The position numbers were made by a program, and so were the translations under genes. Below are positions 9,035 through 17,998 of a stretch of 64,000 bases of DNA, in pieces (the first letter of the stretch is position 1; each line of letters starts with the position of its first letter). Source of the stretch: CBDCLY01 sp965218715. Lineage in GTDB: Bacteria; Bacteroidota; Bacteroidia; Flavobacteriales_E; Vicingaceae. The DNA lies in assembly GCA_965218715.1 (NCBI GenBank), contig CBDCLY010000007.1:7768-71767 (forward strand), written 5' to 3'. The notes beneath the pieces were generated by a model, which was not told the origin of the DNA, did no database searches, and was given only the letters and a program-made list of their open reading frames with translations.

Positions 9035-9762
9035 CGTTGTTGTCTTTTTTGTTTCCACTCAGGGTCTTCATGAAAGAAATACCTTAAGTCTATAGTTAAA
9101 TAATTTCCGCTAATGTCAAAAAATGTTCTTTCTTTTTCTAGTCGATTTTCTTGATACAATACTCCTGCGGAAGTAATTGGTGTGAAAGGTCTGTGGTAAG
9201 AAAAGCCAAGGTAAAAGAAACCCTTGTCATAAGTTCGGTATTCGAATCCAACATTGGCCAAGAGGCTTGGAACAATCCAAGATTCTCTGGTAGATAGATG
9301 AACAAAATAACTGTCGCTAGATCTCCAGTCTGAAGGCAAAAAATTAATGGATGCTCCAAAAGCGGTATTCATGTAAAATTGTTCTCCCAATTGAACGTAT
9401 AACAATGCCAATACAGGAATTTCATAAATCACATAAGCAAAATCTGAGGTCCCGCTAAACCCACTTGTATCATTAATGATACTCAATTGAAATTGTCTTT
9501 TGGTAAAATTAATTCCCGTTTCTAGAGAAAACTGTTTTGAAATACCCTTTCTAATGACCATTCCAAAACTGTAACCTTGTTTAGGCTTTATGCTAAACCC
9601 AATTTGACCTTTTTGTTCACTTTGAGGGCCAGTATTGATGATCTCTGAAGAAACTATTGGCTTGAACTGCAAACCAAAAGTGGTAATCTCTTTTTGCGCA
9701 AATAGTTCAGAGTTTAAAAAAATCAAAGTCAAAAATGAAAGCCAAAATCCTTTTGTTAGCAT
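9031..9762 (-). CDS. Outer-membrane beta-barrel protein
   Basis: A 243-residue protein with a signal peptide (residues 1-22, ending ELFAQ). Alternating hydrophobic/aromatic strands follow (YSFGMVIRKGISKQFSLETG, FYLGFSYHRPF, YLTIDLRYFFHE), typical of the small PorT/OmpW-like barrels common in Bacteroidota. The final aromatic-rich strand lies close to the C-terminus. It shares an ATGA overlap with the MscS gene, so the two are one transcript. No substrate or specific role can be read from the sequence. Confidence 0.7.
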   Translation of the reverse strand: MLTKGFWLSFLTLIFLNSELFAQKEITTFGLQFKPIVSSEIINTGPQSEQKGQIGFSIKPKQGYSFGMVIRKGISKQFSLETGINFTKRQFQLSIINDTSGFSGTSDFAYVIYEIPVLALLYVQLGEQFYMNTAFGASINFLPSDWRSSDSYFVHLSTRESWIVPSLLANVGFEYRTYDKGFFYLGFSYHRPFTPITSAGVLYQENRLEKERTFFDISGNYLTIDLRYFFHEDPEWKQKRQQR

Positions 9763-9781
9763 AGCACAAAACTAAGATTTA

Positions 9782-10105
9782 TCACTGGCTTACAATGGCT
9801 CCTGCGATTGCTAATCCTAGTACAATTGCAGAAATAATTAATAGAAAGTATTTGAAGAATGGATCTGGAATGAATGGCTTCCTAAAGTGGCCTAAAGTTA
9901 AGAAATTCAACTTCTTTGCTTGCTCAAAATAGGGCTTAGCAATTCCAAAATAAATTTGTTGATCGCCTTCAACATCTTGCTGCTTCTCAAAAGGAATTTG
10001 ATTCTCATTTAACATGCTTTCAAAATGATTGGCATGTTCAGGTGATTGATAATGAAATACCTGAACATTCTTCTTACTTGGATGATCTTTAATGTTAATG
10101 AACAT
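9782..10105 (-). CDS. Small membrane-anchored protein of unknown function
   Basis: A 107-residue protein. The N-terminal ~70 residues look like a small soluble domain (HYQSPEHANHFESMLNENQI, IPFEKQQD) with the feel of the DUF2007/signal-transducing type; this is only a resemblance. The C-terminal ~25 residues (YFLLIISAIVLGLAIAGAIV) form one transmembrane helix. It starts 2 bp after the stop of the M23 peptidase gene on the same strand and probably shares its transcript. Function unknown. Confidence 0.65.
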   Translation of the reverse strand: MFINIKDHPSKKNVQVFHYQSPEHANHFESMLNENQIPFEKQQDVEGDQQIYFGIAKPYFEQAKKLNFLTLGHFRKPFIPDPFFKYFLLIISAIVLGLAIAGAIVSQ

Positions 10106-10107
10106 AA

Positions 10108-11127
10108 TTATGAACCAATTCTCAATCGTTGTCCTACCCGCAATGGCCGGTTTCTTCTAATTCCGTTCAGTTCGCAAAGAGAAGTTATGCTGGTGCCGTA
10201 TTGCTTGGCAATTCCAAAAAGATGCTCCCCTCTTTTAACTGTATGGTACTCAATGCCTAATGGGATTGCTGTATAGGACCACTTGCTTTTCACCAATAAT
10301 AATGAATCACTGATGAGTTTGTTGTTATTGAAATCTATTAATCGTTTTGGGTTGAGTGCTTTCCCTTTAAAACGAACCTCATAATGAAGGTGGCTTCCTG
10401 TAGATCTTCCTGAGCTGCCTCCCAATCCAATTACCTGTCCGGCTTCAACTACTTCTCCTGGTTTCACTTTCAGGCGATGAAGATGGGCATATAAAGTTTC
10501 CAGTCCATTGTAATGTCGAATAACCACTACTCTGCCATACCCTGGGTGATGCCTAGCAATTCTTACCATGCCATCAAAGGAGGCTTTTACAGGGTCCCAA
10601 ACTTGAAGGTCGATGTCTAATCCATTGTGGTTTCTTCCATCTCGAAATCCGAAATAGGAAGTAATTAAGCCTTTAATAGGAGGAATAAAAACACAATAAT
10701 TGGCGCTGTCTTGCAAAACTAATTTTATCGAAGTATCAGACTTTCTTAAGGCCTCTTCATAGGGATAAAGGTTATAGGTGTCCCAATTCAGGTACATCGA
10801 ATTTGAGGGATATTGAGAACTGTCATAGAAGCCAGTTAAGGAAACATAATAATCATGTTTTAACAATTTGCTTTCTGCATAATCACTAATGTCTTTAATC
10901 AACTGGCTAGGAACTGCCTTTAAATCCAATAAAGAATCTATGAGGTTAATGATGTTCTCGCCCGACATGTTGTTCCAGTCTATTTCCTCCTGAGAGGCAC
11001 TCACTTTAGACAATACCAGGGCTTGGACCGTGTCTTTTTTTGGTCCATTTCCCCCAAATGCCAAATGCATTGAGAAAACCAATAAAAACAGAACTGTTAA
11101 TTGTTTATTCAAACTAAAAGTTATCAC
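10108..11127 (-). CDS. M23 metallopeptidase with C-terminal LysM
   Basis: A 339-residue exported peptidoglycan hydrolase. A signal peptide covers residues 1-25. The M23 (LytM/lysostaphin) zinc site is visible as NHNGLDIDL (H-x3-D) near residue 165, HLHRLKVKPGEVV near 215, and GSHLHYEVRFKG (HxH) near 245. The last ~45 residues are a LysM domain (HTVKRGEHLFGIAKQYGTS to LRVGQRLRI). It probably cleaves peptide cross-links in the periplasm during growth or division. Its start overlaps the end of the AIM24 gene by 14 bp, so the two are one operon. Confidence 0.9.
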   Translation of the reverse strand: MITFSLNKQLTVLFLLVFSMHLAFGGNGPKKDTVQALVLSKVSASQEEIDWNNMSGENIINLIDSLLDLKAVPSQLIKDISDYAESKLLKHDYYVSLTGFYDSSQYPSNSMYLNWDTYNLYPYEEALRKSDTSIKLVLQDSANYCVFIPPIKGLITSYFGFRDGRNHNGLDIDLQVWDPVKASFDGMVRIARHHPGYGRVVVIRHYNGLETLYAHLHRLKVKPGEVVEAGQVIGLGGSSGRSTGSHLHYEVRFKGKALNPKRLIDFNNNKLISDSLLLVKSKWSYTAIPLGIEYHTVKRGEHLFGIAKQYGTSITSLCELNGIRRNRPLRVGQRLRIGS

Positions 11128-11911
11128 CGTCTAATAAGTCACCTATTCCACCAAGTATGCTTCCTTCTCCTTTCCTTTTTCCTCCAGCTTTTGGTGAATG
11201 GCTATAAATTCTATCTGCCAATCTGCTTAAAGGCATCGATTGTATCCAAACTGTACCTGGCCCCCTCAACTCGGCAATGAATAAGCCTTCACCGCCAAAC
11301 AAGGTGTTTTTTATTCCTTTTTGCAAACGAATATCATAGTCGACTCCACTACTTAAAGCCACCAAACATCCAGTATCTACATTCAATGTTTCACCCGCCT
11401 GTAGCGTTCTTTTCACTACCGTTCCTCCAGCATGTAAAAAGGTAAGTCCGTCTCCTTCGAGTTTTTGCATGATAAAACCTTCTCCTCCAAAAAACCCAAC
11501 GCCTAAACGCTTTTGAAAAGCAATTCCTATTTCTACTCCTTTTGCAGCGCAGAGGAATGCTTCTTTCTGACAAATAATTTTACCTCCTAATTCTTCCAAG
11601 TCTAATGGAATAATTTTCCCTGGATAAGGGGCGGCAAATGTAACCTTGGCCTTGCCAATTCCTTGATGGGTAAATGTGGTCATGAAAAGACTCTCACCCG
11701 TTAGGACTCTTTTACCAGCAGAAAATAATTTGTTCATTATTCCCGAATCATTTTTTGAGCCATCTCCAAAAATGGTATTCATTTCTATGCTTTGGTCCAT
11801 CATCATCATTCCGCCTGCTTCAGCAAGTACCGTTTCTTGAGGATCCAATTCTATTTCTACGCATTGAAGGTCATCTCCAAATATTCGATAGTCTATTTCA
11901 TGTGCATTCAT
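11114..11911 (-). CDS. AIM24 / TIGR00266 family protein
   Basis: A 265-residue cytoplasmic protein of the AIM24 (TIGR00266) family, a conserved beta-rich fold of unclear biochemical role. Family signatures: VLAEAGGMMMMDQSIEM near the N-terminus, repeated GGEGF/GGEGLF motifs and a Gly-rich tail (GGIGDLL). The start is set at the ATG at 11911 because the 23 residues before it in the open frame are unlike the family. It overlaps the M23 peptidase gene by 14 bp. Confidence 0.85.
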   Translation of the reverse strand: MNAHEIDYRIFGDDLQCVEIELDPQETVLAEAGGMMMMDQSIEMNTIFGDGSKNDSGIMNKLFSAGKRVLTGESLFMTTFTHQGIGKAKVTFAAPYPGKIIPLDLEELGGKIICQKEAFLCAAKGVEIGIAFQKRLGVGFFGGEGFIMQKLEGDGLTFLHAGGTVVKRTLQAGETLNVDTGCLVALSSGVDYDIRLQKGIKNTLFGGEGLFIAELRGPGTVWIQSMPLSRLADRIYSHSPKAGGKRKGEGSILGGIGDLLDGDNF

Positions 11912-12005
11912 TCTGCTTGATTTAATGGATAAGAACTGTAAAAAAACGAAATTTTGTTTTAAATTCGTTTCCTCAAACATGTAACACTAATCTAAGTACC
12001 TTATT

Positions 12006-13019
12006 ATGAAAGTATTAAAATGGATATTTATTATCATATTAATCTTGATTGCTCTCTTTTTAGCTTTTTCAGCAAGTCAAGAAAATCAATTAAAAGTTGA
12101 AGAAAGCATTGTCATTGATGCTCCCTCAAGTCAAGTTTATGAAACCATATTGAATTTCGAAACTTGGTCGGAATGGGCAACATGGAATCAGAAAGACCCA
12201 AACATGGAAGTTGAATACTCTGGTGAAATGGGATCAATAGGAGCAAAAAGCTCTTGGAAAAGCGATCATCCTGAAGTTGGAAATGGATCACAAGAAGTGG
12301 TTGAACTTACAGAAAATGAACACATTAAAACAGCCATGCGCTTTGAAGGATGGGATGCAGTTAGTTATGCAGAATTCACTTTGAATGAAACAGAAGAAGG
12401 CACTGAAATCACCTGGAACTATACTGGGGCAGAAACTGCTTTTTACATGAATTGGATGAATACCATTATGGCCCCAATGATTAAATTGAATTACCAAGAA
12501 AGCTTAGCTGGCTTAAAATCTTACATTGAAGGAATGGAGCCTAGCGCAGAAGTGGCCAACCCTATGAATTTAGAAATGGTTCAAACAGAAGGCATTTCAG
12601 TGGTAAGCATTTTAGATTCTACTGATGCAGAAGGCATCTCAGATAAATTGGCTGAATTGTATACTGAACTATCCATTTATTTGGAAACTGATGAAGATGC
12701 GAATCCAGCAGGAATGCCTTTGGCTCTTTATCATGCTTATGCTCCAGATCGCGTTATTTTAGAAGCGGCTATTCCTTATACAGGAGAAGCAGAAGCAAAT
12801 GGTAGAATTGAAGTAAAAGAAACCCATGAAGGAAATGCCATTAAAGGAATCCATTATGGAGATTACAATGCTTCTGGAGACATGCACATGGCGATTGAAG
12901 CCTTTGCTAAAGAATCTGATCTCTCCTATGTTGGTGCATGCTGGGAAATTTATGCTAACGACCCTGAAACGGTAGATAGCGCTGCTGTAGAAACCCACAT
13001 CTACTATCCAGTAAAATAG
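12006..13019 (+). CDS. SRPBCC (polyketide cyclase-like) protein with GyrI-like domain
   Basis: A 337-residue protein anchored by one N-terminal helix (residues 4-24). Residues ~30-180 form an SRPBCC/START-like ligand-binding domain (VEESIVIDAPSSQVYETILN, FETWSEWATWNQKDP). Residues ~190-335 resemble the GyrI/effector-binding domain (EGISVVSILDSTDAE, GIHYGDYNA). This two-domain arrangement is common in Bacteroidota, but its substrate is unknown. It is a single gene followed by a terminator and transcribed away from the AIM24 operon. Confidence 0.8.
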   Translation: MKVLKWIFIIILILIALFLAFSASQENQLKVEESIVIDAPSSQVYETILNFETWSEWATWNQKDPNMEVEYSGEMGSIGAKSSWKSDHPEVGNGSQEVVELTENEHIKTAMRFEGWDAVSYAEFTLNETEEGTEITWNYTGAETAFYMNWMNTIMAPMIKLNYQESLAGLKSYIEGMEPSAEVANPMNLEMVQTEGISVVSILDSTDAEGISDKLAELYTELSIYLETDEDANPAGMPLALYHAYAPDRVILEAAIPYTGEAEANGRIEVKETHEGNAIKGIHYGDYNASGDMHMAIEAFAKESDLSYVGACWEIYANDPETVDSAAVETHIYYPVK

Positions 13020-13036
13020 AAAAAACTAAAATTTTT

Positions 13037-13069
13037 AAAAGGCGTTTCATTCATGAGACGCCTTTTTTT
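13037..13069 (+). terminator. Terminator after the SRPBCC gene
   Basis: The hairpin AAGGCGTTTCAT / ATGAGACGCCTT is followed by T7. The ATG at 13053 falls inside this hairpin, which argues against using it as the start of the next gene. Confidence 0.8.
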
Positions 13070-13100
13070 ATTTAAAAATTTAATAAGTTTAAACAAAAAA

Positions 13101-13805
13101 TTGAGGATTCATCTTTGGGCCAATCCCAGAAACATTAGTACAGCCATCATGTACTCTTTTGCACAGCGAAATGACATGTCGGTGGTGGATGAACCTTTTT
13201 ACGCTAGCTACCTAAAAAAAACAGGATTAGATCATCCTGGCAGACAAGAAATCTTAAAAAATCAAGGACAAGAACCAGAAAAGGTAATGGAAGAAGTAAT
13301 TCTATCCAAGTATCCAACAGAACATGTTTTCTTTAAGCAGATGAGTCATCACATTGCTGAAGATGAGGATTTCTTTATCGAGGATGTCAATGTAATTTTA
13401 ACAAGAAATCCAGCCGCAATGATCAATAGCTTCAGTAAAGTCATTTCATCCCCCAACATCTCTGATTTGGGACTTAAAGAAAGCAATGCCATTTTACAAA
13501 CGCTAAAATCGTACAATGAAACAGCAATTGTAATTGATTCTGATGATTTATTAATGAATCCAAAAAACTACCTTAAGCAACTTTGCGATGCCATTCAAAT
13601 TCCTTTTGACCAAAAAATGCTGTCTTGGAAAAAAGGGAAAAGAAAAGAAGATGGAATTTGGGCAAAACATTGGTATGCCAATGTTCATGAATCAGAAGGA
13701 TTGCAGCAAAAAGATAGAAAAGAAGTAAGAGTAGAAGATCAATTTAATGACTTGCTCAATGAATGCATGCCCTATTATAAAGAAATTATTCAACACAAAA
13801 TATAA
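13101..13805 (+). CDS. Sulfotransferase-like protein paired with an aminotransferase
   Basis: About 234 residues from the TTG at 13101; the earlier ATG at 13053 is inside a terminator hairpin. The N-terminal motif LRIHLWANPRNISTAIMYSF is the 5'-PAPS loop region of a bacterial sulfotransferase-like family. DEPFYASYLKKTGLDHPGR and VILTRNPAAMINSF (3'-phosphate site) follow, then IWAKHWYANVHES. The stop overlaps the start of the class IV aminotransferase by one base (TAATG). Fused versions of these two domains are known in eukaryotes as branched-chain-aminotransferase-like proteins, so a shared pathway is likely. The substrate is unknown. Confidence 0.75.
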   Translation: MRIHLWANPRNISTAIMYSFAQRNDMSVVDEPFYASYLKKTGLDHPGRQEILKNQGQEPEKVMEEVILSKYPTEHVFFKQMSHHIAEDEDFFIEDVNVILTRNPAAMINSFSKVISSPNISDLGLKESNAILQTLKSYNETAIVIDSDDLLMNPKNYLKQLCDAIQIPFDQKMLSWKKGKRKEDGIWAKHWYANVHESEGLQQKDRKEVRVEDQFNDLLNECMPYYKEIIQHKI

Positions 13806-14705
13806 TGCAACAATACGACGAAAGAAACAATGACCTATTCATCCACGTAGGCGGAGAGTTAAAACCGAGAGCAGAAGCAAAAGTTTCCGTTTTTGACTCC
13901 ATCGTGCAAGGTGGCGATGGGAGTTTGGGAAGGAATTAGAGTTTACGATGGCAGAATATTTTGTTTAGACCAGCACCTCGACCGATTATTTGCCTCGGCA
14001 AAAACAATGTTATTTAAAGGAATACCTAGTCGATATGAAGTTAAAAAAGCAATTTTTGAGACCCTGGAAGCCAATGGACAAAGAGACGAAACGCACATTC
14101 GTTTAACATTAAGCAGAGGTTTAAAAACTACCTCTGGAATGGATCCAAAACTCAACCAATTTGGTTGCACCCTGATTGTTCTGGCAGAATGGAAAAAACC
14201 CATTTACCCAGATACTGGCATTTCATTGGTGTGTTCTAACATTAGAAGAAATTCACCGGAATTCTTAGATTCTAAAATCCATCACAATAACCTCATCAAT
14301 AACATTTTAGCAAAAATTGAGTCCAATTTAGCGGGTGCCGATGATGCCTTGATGTTGGATCAAAATGGTTTTATTGCAGAGACCAATGCCACCAATGTTT
14401 TCTTGATAAAGAATGGAGTGGTTCACACTCCACTTCCAGATGCATGTTTACCAGGAATTACCAGAAAAACCGTCATTGCTCTTTGCCATCAGCTTGACAT
14501 TCCAATTCAGGTAAGAAACATTTCATTGAGTGAATGTTATCAAGCCGATTCTTTTTTCACTACCGGCACCATGGGAGAATTAAGTCCGGTGAACAAAATT
14601 GATGGTAGAGAAATTGAGAATTTGAGCAGCTGCGATACCTTGGAAAAGATCCAAGTTGCGTTTAGGAATTTAACTGAAAAAGATGGCGAGGTTTTGCCTT
14701 TTTAA
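13805..14705 (+). CDS. Class IV aminotransferase (branched-chain type), one frameshift
   Basis: A PLP-dependent fold-type IV aminotransferase of about 299 residues when restored. It begins at 13805 with MQQYDERNNDLFIHVGGELK and runs to ...FDSIVQGGDG. An extra G in the GGG near 13919-13921 then shifts the frame, and the rest reads VWEGIRVYDGRIFCLDQHLD onward from the other frame. The lysine region (SKIHHNNLINNILAKIES), the NATNVFLIK motif and TTGTMGELSPV are present. The substrate could be a branched-chain or related amino acid. It is coupled to the sulfotransferase-like gene. A consensus error is more likely than decay. Confidence 0.8.
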
Positions 14706-16828
14706 TCCTCCAAAAGAATATTCAGAATCTCCTTTGCCGCAAGTGCAATTTTTGTTCCTGGGCCAAAAATTCCAGCCACTCCTGCTTTCCATAAATAATC
14801 GTAATCCTGAGCTGGAATTACTCCACCAACAATGACTAAAATATCTTCTCTACCTCTATCTTTTAAGGCTTGTATCACTTGAGGAACAAGAGTCTTATGT
14901 CCTGCAGCTAATGAAGAAACTCCCAGAACATGAACATCATTTTCAATGGCCTGTTTTACGGCTTCCTCTGGTGTTTGAAAAAGCGGTCCAATGTCTACAT
15001 CAAAACCGATGTCGGCAAAGGAAGTAGCAATTACTTTTGCTCCTCTATCATGACCATCTTGTCCCATCTTTGCCACTAAAATTCGAGGTCGTCTCCCTTC
15101 CTTCTCTGCAAATTGATGCGCCATATTTAAGGCCTCTTGAAAACTAGTATCCTCCATAGCTTCTTGCGAATATACACCAGAAACAGATTGAATTTTTGCC
15201 TGGTATCTGCCAAATGCCTTTTCCATGGCATCTGAAATTTCTCCTAAGGTAGCTCTTGCCTTTGCAGCAACAATTGCCTTGTTTAACAAATTGCCTTCTC
15301 CACTTTCTGCTACATGATAGAGTTCTTCCAAGGCCAATTTCACCTTTTTCTCATCTCTATTCGCCTTGAGTTCATTTAATCTGGCAACTTGTTCTTCACG
15401 AACTTTTACATTATCAATGCTTAAAACATCTATTTTTTCTTCATCATCTATTTGGAATTGATTCACCCCAACAATAATTTCTTTTCCAGAATCTATTTTA
15501 GCTTGTTTTCTTGCAGCCGATTCTTCAATCTTCAATTTGGGCAATCCAGCTTCTATCGCTTTTGCCATCCCACCCAATTCTTCAATCTCTTGTATATGTG
15601 CCCAAGCTTTTTTCATTAGCTCATCGCTCAGGTATTCTACATAATAAGAGCCTGCCCAGGGATCAACAACTTTGGTGATATCGGTTTCTTTCTGCAGGTA
15701 AATCTGAGTATTCCTAGCGATTCTAGCGGAAAAGTCTGTTGGTAAAGCAATGGCTTCATCCAATGCATTGGTATGCAATGACTGTGTTCCTCCAAATACA
15801 GCTGCCATGGCTTCAATGCAAGTTCTTGCAACATTGTTAAATGGATCTTGTTCTGTAAGGCTATAACCTGAGGTCTGGCAATGCGTTCTAAGAGCCATCG
15901 ATTTTTTGTTTTTGGGCTCAAACTGCTTTACCAATTTTGCCCAAAGTACTCTGGCCGCTCTCATTTTGGCAATTTCCATAAAATGATTCATGCCAATTCC
16001 CCAAAAGAAGGACAATCGTGGCGCAAAATCATCTATTGCTAAACCTGCCTTAATACCAGCCCTTATGTATTCCAAGCCATCTGCTAAAGTATATGCCAGT
16101 TCAATATCAGCACTTGCCCCAGCCTCATGCATGTGGTATCCAGAGATTGAAATGGAATTGAATTTTGGCATATTCTGAGCTGAATACCTAAAAATATCTG
16201 AGATAATTTTCATTGAGGGTTGGGGAGGATAGATGTAGGTATTCCTCACCATAAATTCCTTTAAAATATCATTCTGAATGGTCCCAGCCAATTTCTCTGA
16301 GGAGACACCTTGTTCTTCTGCTGCAACAATGTAAAATGCCATGATTGGAATTACTGCTCCATTCATGGTCATGGAAACCGACATTTGATCTAAGGGAATT
16401 TGATCAAACAGTATTTTCATGTCTTCTACAGAATCTATGGCAACGCCTGCTTTACCAACATCTCCTTCTACTCTTGGATGATCTGAATCGTATCCTCTAT
16501 GTGTGGCCAAATCAAAGGCTACCGACAAGCCTTTTTGCCCTGCCTTAAGGTTTCTTCTATAAAATGCATTGGATTCTTGAGCGGTAGAAAAACCAGCGTA
16601 TTGCCGTATTGTCCATGGTCTTCTCACGTACATTGTTGAGTAGGGACCTCTAAAATAAGGTGGAATTCCGGCTGCGTAATTCACTTGCTTTAGGCTTTGT
16701 ATATCAATGTCAAAATATGCAGATTGCAATGGAATTTGTTCTGCCGTGGTCCAAGCGATTTGTTCCTTTATTTTTGGGGCTTTACCTAAACCCTTTGCCG
16801 CTTTTAGCTGCTCTATACTTGGCCTCAT
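14702..16828 (-). CDS. mutB: Methylmalonyl-CoA mutase, large (catalytic) subunit
   Basis: A 708-residue adenosylcobalamin enzyme of normal length. The catalytic TIM barrel occupies the first ~530 residues (TMYVRRPWTIRQYAGFSTAQ; NDILKEFMVRNTYIYPP; RTHCQTSGYSLTEQDP). The C-terminal B12-binding domain has the base-off motif GQDGHDRGAKVIA, with the cobalt-ligand histidine, and then a GG-rich loop (VIVGGVIPAQDYDYL). It interconverts methylmalonyl-CoA and succinyl-CoA, linking odd-chain fatty acid and branched amino acid breakdown to the TCA cycle. It overlaps mutA by an ATGA junction. Confidence 0.96.
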   Translation of the reverse strand: MRPSIEQLKAAKGLGKAPKIKEQIAWTTAEQIPLQSAYFDIDIQSLKQVNYAAGIPPYFRGPYSTMYVRRPWTIRQYAGFSTAQESNAFYRRNLKAGQKGLSVAFDLATHRGYDSDHPRVEGDVGKAGVAIDSVEDMKILFDQIPLDQMSVSMTMNGAVIPIMAFYIVAAEEQGVSSEKLAGTIQNDILKEFMVRNTYIYPPQPSMKIISDIFRYSAQNMPKFNSISISGYHMHEAGASADIELAYTLADGLEYIRAGIKAGLAIDDFAPRLSFFWGIGMNHFMEIAKMRAARVLWAKLVKQFEPKNKKSMALRTHCQTSGYSLTEQDPFNNVARTCIEAMAAVFGGTQSLHTNALDEAIALPTDFSARIARNTQIYLQKETDITKVVDPWAGSYYVEYLSDELMKKAWAHIQEIEELGGMAKAIEAGLPKLKIEESAARKQAKIDSGKEIIVGVNQFQIDDEEKIDVLSIDNVKVREEQVARLNELKANRDEKKVKLALEELYHVAESGEGNLLNKAIVAAKARATLGEISDAMEKAFGRYQAKIQSVSGVYSQEAMEDTSFQEALNMAHQFAEKEGRRPRILVAKMGQDGHDRGAKVIATSFADIGFDVDIGPLFQTPEEAVKQAIENDVHVLGVSSLAAGHKTLVPQVIQALKDRGREDILVIVGGVIPAQDYDYLWKAGVAGIFGPGTKIALAAKEILNILLED

Positions 16829-17898
16829 TTCTTTATGTCTTGAGATAATGATGGTTTAATGGCTTGAAGATTCAGTCCAAGTTCATTTTCAAATTGATTC
16901 ACACCTATAAGCGCTCTTTCCCCCTTTTTAAAAGAGGCTATTCTCTTTTCTTTTTGATTTTGCAACATGGATTTCAATTCACCGCTTTTAGCAATTTCAA
17001 TTAGTCCACCTTTTTCTTCAATCTCTATGAAAAGGTCCCAAGCCTTATTGCACAATTCATTACTTAAAGACTCTATATAATAGGAACCAGATGAAGGATC
17101 AATTACCTGATTAAAATAAGCTTCATTCTTAAGAAGATGTTGAATGTTTTTTGCCATTCTTTTGGAATGGGCATCTGATTTTTCCAAATCATTATAGCCC
17201 GGAATAAAGAGTGAATGACAGCCGCCTATAACTGCAGACATGGCCATGGTAGTAGATCGTATTAAATTGGAATGAGCGTCTTGATGTGCCAATTCATAAC
17301 TGCTAACTTCAGCAATAACATGAATCTCTTCCTCATGTCCAAATAAACTTAACAATCTAGCCAACAAGGTTTTAAATGCCCGAATTTTTGCAATCTCAAT
17401 AAAATAGGCAGGACCAACACTTAGTTTAATTTTAAGCTGCTGAAAATGCGCTAAAAGGTTTTCGCTCCCTTCAGACCAATGGTCTAAGTAACTTAGAACA
17501 TGATGCAAGCCTAAAGCAATTTGGCTAACTTGATTTGCTCCAAGTTCGAGGTAAGCACCAGCATTTATTATCGTAGATTTTTGCGATAAGGAATTTAGAA
17601 TTTGCTCCTCATTAACCCCATCAAACAAGATCGAAATCAATGAATCATTATCCTCTGGTTCTTCTTCTAAAATTTGCCAGTTTAAATCTTTCCTTTGCGC
17701 AGCTTGATTCTTTTCAAGATTTAAGATTTCTTCAAGGTCTGAAGCTCTATAATAAGGTTTATGAATAATCCCATTGGCGTCTTCATGTGCTAAGGACTCC
17801 AATTTTGCACTGCCCTTTAAATCACTAATTACCTGATTTTTCCAGTCCTCATCACTGCAAATTTCAAATTCATTCAATAGCTGTTTTTCTTCCTTCAT
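16825..17898 (-). CDS. mutA: Methylmalonyl-CoA mutase, small subunit
   Basis: A 357-residue homologue of the catalytic barrel without the B12 domain. It keeps the family motifs LSVGPAYFIEIAKIRAFKTLLARL, TTMAMSAVIGGCHSLF, MAKNIQHLLKNEAYF and DPSSGSYYIE. It forms the heterodimer with MutB, encoded immediately after it with a 4-bp overlap. It is shorter than most MutA proteins (usually above 450 residues), apparently through a compact N-terminal half; no frameshift is apparent. The ATG at 17898 starts the only long frame. Confidence 0.9.
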   Translation of the reverse strand: MKEEKQLLNEFEICSDEDWKNQVISDLKGSAKLESLAHEDANGIIHKPYYRASDLEEILNLEKNQAAQRKDLNWQILEEEPEDNDSLISILFDGVNEEQILNSLSQKSTIINAGAYLELGANQVSQIALGLHHVLSYLDHWSEGSENLLAHFQQLKIKLSVGPAYFIEIAKIRAFKTLLARLLSLFGHEEEIHVIAEVSSYELAHQDAHSNLIRSTTMAMSAVIGGCHSLFIPGYNDLEKSDAHSKRMAKNIQHLLKNEAYFNQVIDPSSGSYYIESLSNELCNKAWDLFIEIEEKGGLIEIAKSGELKSMLQNQKEKRIASFKKGERALIGVNQFENELGLNLQAIKPSLSQDIKK

Positions 17899-17998
17899 CC
17901 CTTTGAGTTCTGAACAATACGAAAATACAATAATCTTAATAAAATCATACTGATTTTACTACGGCAAATGTCTAACTTTATTTCAACAACTTACTACA

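Noticed and set aside
13053..13100. ATG at 13053 as start of the sulfotransferase-like gene
   Set aside because: It lies within the terminator hairpin of the preceding gene and the first family motif begins at the TTG at 13101.
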